Positions 5,964 through 6,239 of a stretch of DNA of 6,239 nucleotides are shown in pieces. Numbering within the stretch: position 1 is the first letter of the stretch; each line of letters starts with the position of its first letter. A model generated the notes under the pieces. It saw nothing but the letters and a program-made list of their open reading frames with translations, was not told the DNA's origin and searched no databases. The stretch is from Methylocystis sp. Its GTDB lineage: Bacteria; Pseudomonadota; Alphaproteobacteria; Rhizobiales; Beijerinckiaceae. The stretch spans positions 1-6,239 of the forward strand of contig JALRFG010000123.1 of NCBI GenBank assembly GCA_023253795.1, written 5' to 3'. Position numbers and translations under genes: made by a program.

Positions 5964-6239
5964 GATGCTGATTTTCCGTTTTCTGACCCGGAGTCGAGCG
6001 ACGCCGGGAAGCTTTATCGCAGCCAAATTTTTTGCGATTGCGATTCGACCGTCCTCGACATATTATCCCGACGTTTCCGAGTTAAGAATGTCTTCCGGAA
6101 GGGAACCGGGAGCCGCTCGGCGTGTGGATGTTCATTCACACGGCGGGAACCAAATACGGAACATGCCTTCCCATTGTATAATTGGCGCCATCAAGAGGCG
6201 CGACGCCGAGGCCGGTGTGAGCAATCGCGGCACGGCGTC
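5964..6239. other. Intergenic/upstream region of the minus-strand operon, no supportable gene
   Basis: This stretch is less GC-rich than the genes. For the minus-strand operon a weak promoter can be drawn: TTCTTA (complement of 6083-6088), a 17-base spacer, then TAATAT (complement of 6060-6065), about 97 bases before the hydrolase start. On the plus strand TATAAT occurs at 6177-6182 without a clear -35 box. An ATG at 6163 opens a plus-strand frame (MPSHCIIGAIKRRDAEAG...) that stays open to the right edge, with only a poor ribosome binding site. A short palindrome TTCCGGAA lies at 6093-6100. The region could separate divergent operons. Confidence 0.4.
6121..6142. repeat. Imperfect 22-base inverted repeat, operator-like
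   Basis: The left half CGTGTGGATGT and the right half TCATTCACACG are inverted copies of each other at 9 of 11 positions, with CGTGTG/CACACG perfect at the outer ends. As RNA, one mismatch is a G-U wobble. No T-run follows, so it is not a typical terminator. Its place about 158 bases upstream of the hydrolase start and 35 bases before a plus-strand TATAAT fits a binding site for a dimeric regulator. No known consensus is recognised. Confidence 0.35.

Noticed and set aside
5964..6026. Upstream ATG (6026) start for the metallohydrolase
   Set aside because: It adds 21 mostly basic residues in front of a well-formed signal peptide that begins at the ATG at 5963.
6163..6239. Start of a plus-strand gene at ATG 6163, running off the right edge
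   Set aside because: Only 25 codons are visible, no recognisable motif is present, the ribosome binding site is poor, and the TATAAT at 6177 lies inside it. A minus-strand frame over the same bases is also open, so neither can be supported.

Overview
The window is GC-rich coding DNA with the codon habits and gene content of an alphaproteobacterium. The best marker is a full-length CobT, a subunit of the aerobic (late cobalt insertion) cobaltochelatase. The minus-strand pair belongs to a SoxYZ-like/SoxH-like module that travels with PQQ (quinoprotein) dehydrogenases. This hints at a methylotroph or other alcohol-oxidising relative, but genus is an inference that the window cannot settle.

Left half, plus strand. 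The last 62 codons of a fumarylacetoacetate hydrolase (FAH) family enzyme end at 191. A 502-residue group II PLP-dependent amino acid decarboxylase follows (265-1773), then cobT (1850-3769). Gaps are 73 and 76 bases and no convincing terminator lies between them, so co-transcription is possible. The three functions are not obviously related, and cobS, the usual partner of cobT, is not next to it here.

Middle, 3770-4130. This short region differs in texture from its surroundings. It holds a GC hairpin just after cobT, an A/T-rich tract, a leader with GC-rich inverted repeats, and a good ribosome binding site in front of a 44-codon reading frame for a single-span membrane microprotein with three cysteines (3948-4082). 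A strong hairpin at 4091-4122, with T-rich DNA on both sides, looks like a bidirectional terminator serving the converging plus- and minus-strand genes.

Right half, minus strand. A probable two-gene operon is read from right to left: an exported metallo-beta-lactamase-fold hydrolase of the quinoprotein relay type (5963-5016), then an exported fused SoxY-SoxZ-like carrier (4931-4131). Both have signal peptides, so both should act in the periplasm. By analogy with sulfur oxidation, the carrier would hold an intermediate on its single conserved cysteine (Cys145) and the hydrolase would process it. The physiological substrate is not established, and no dehydrogenase or cytochrome is visible in the window. 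The stretch from 5964 to the right edge has no supportable gene. It contains a near-palindromic 22-base element and scattered promoter-like hexamers, and looks like a regulatory region, perhaps between divergent genes.
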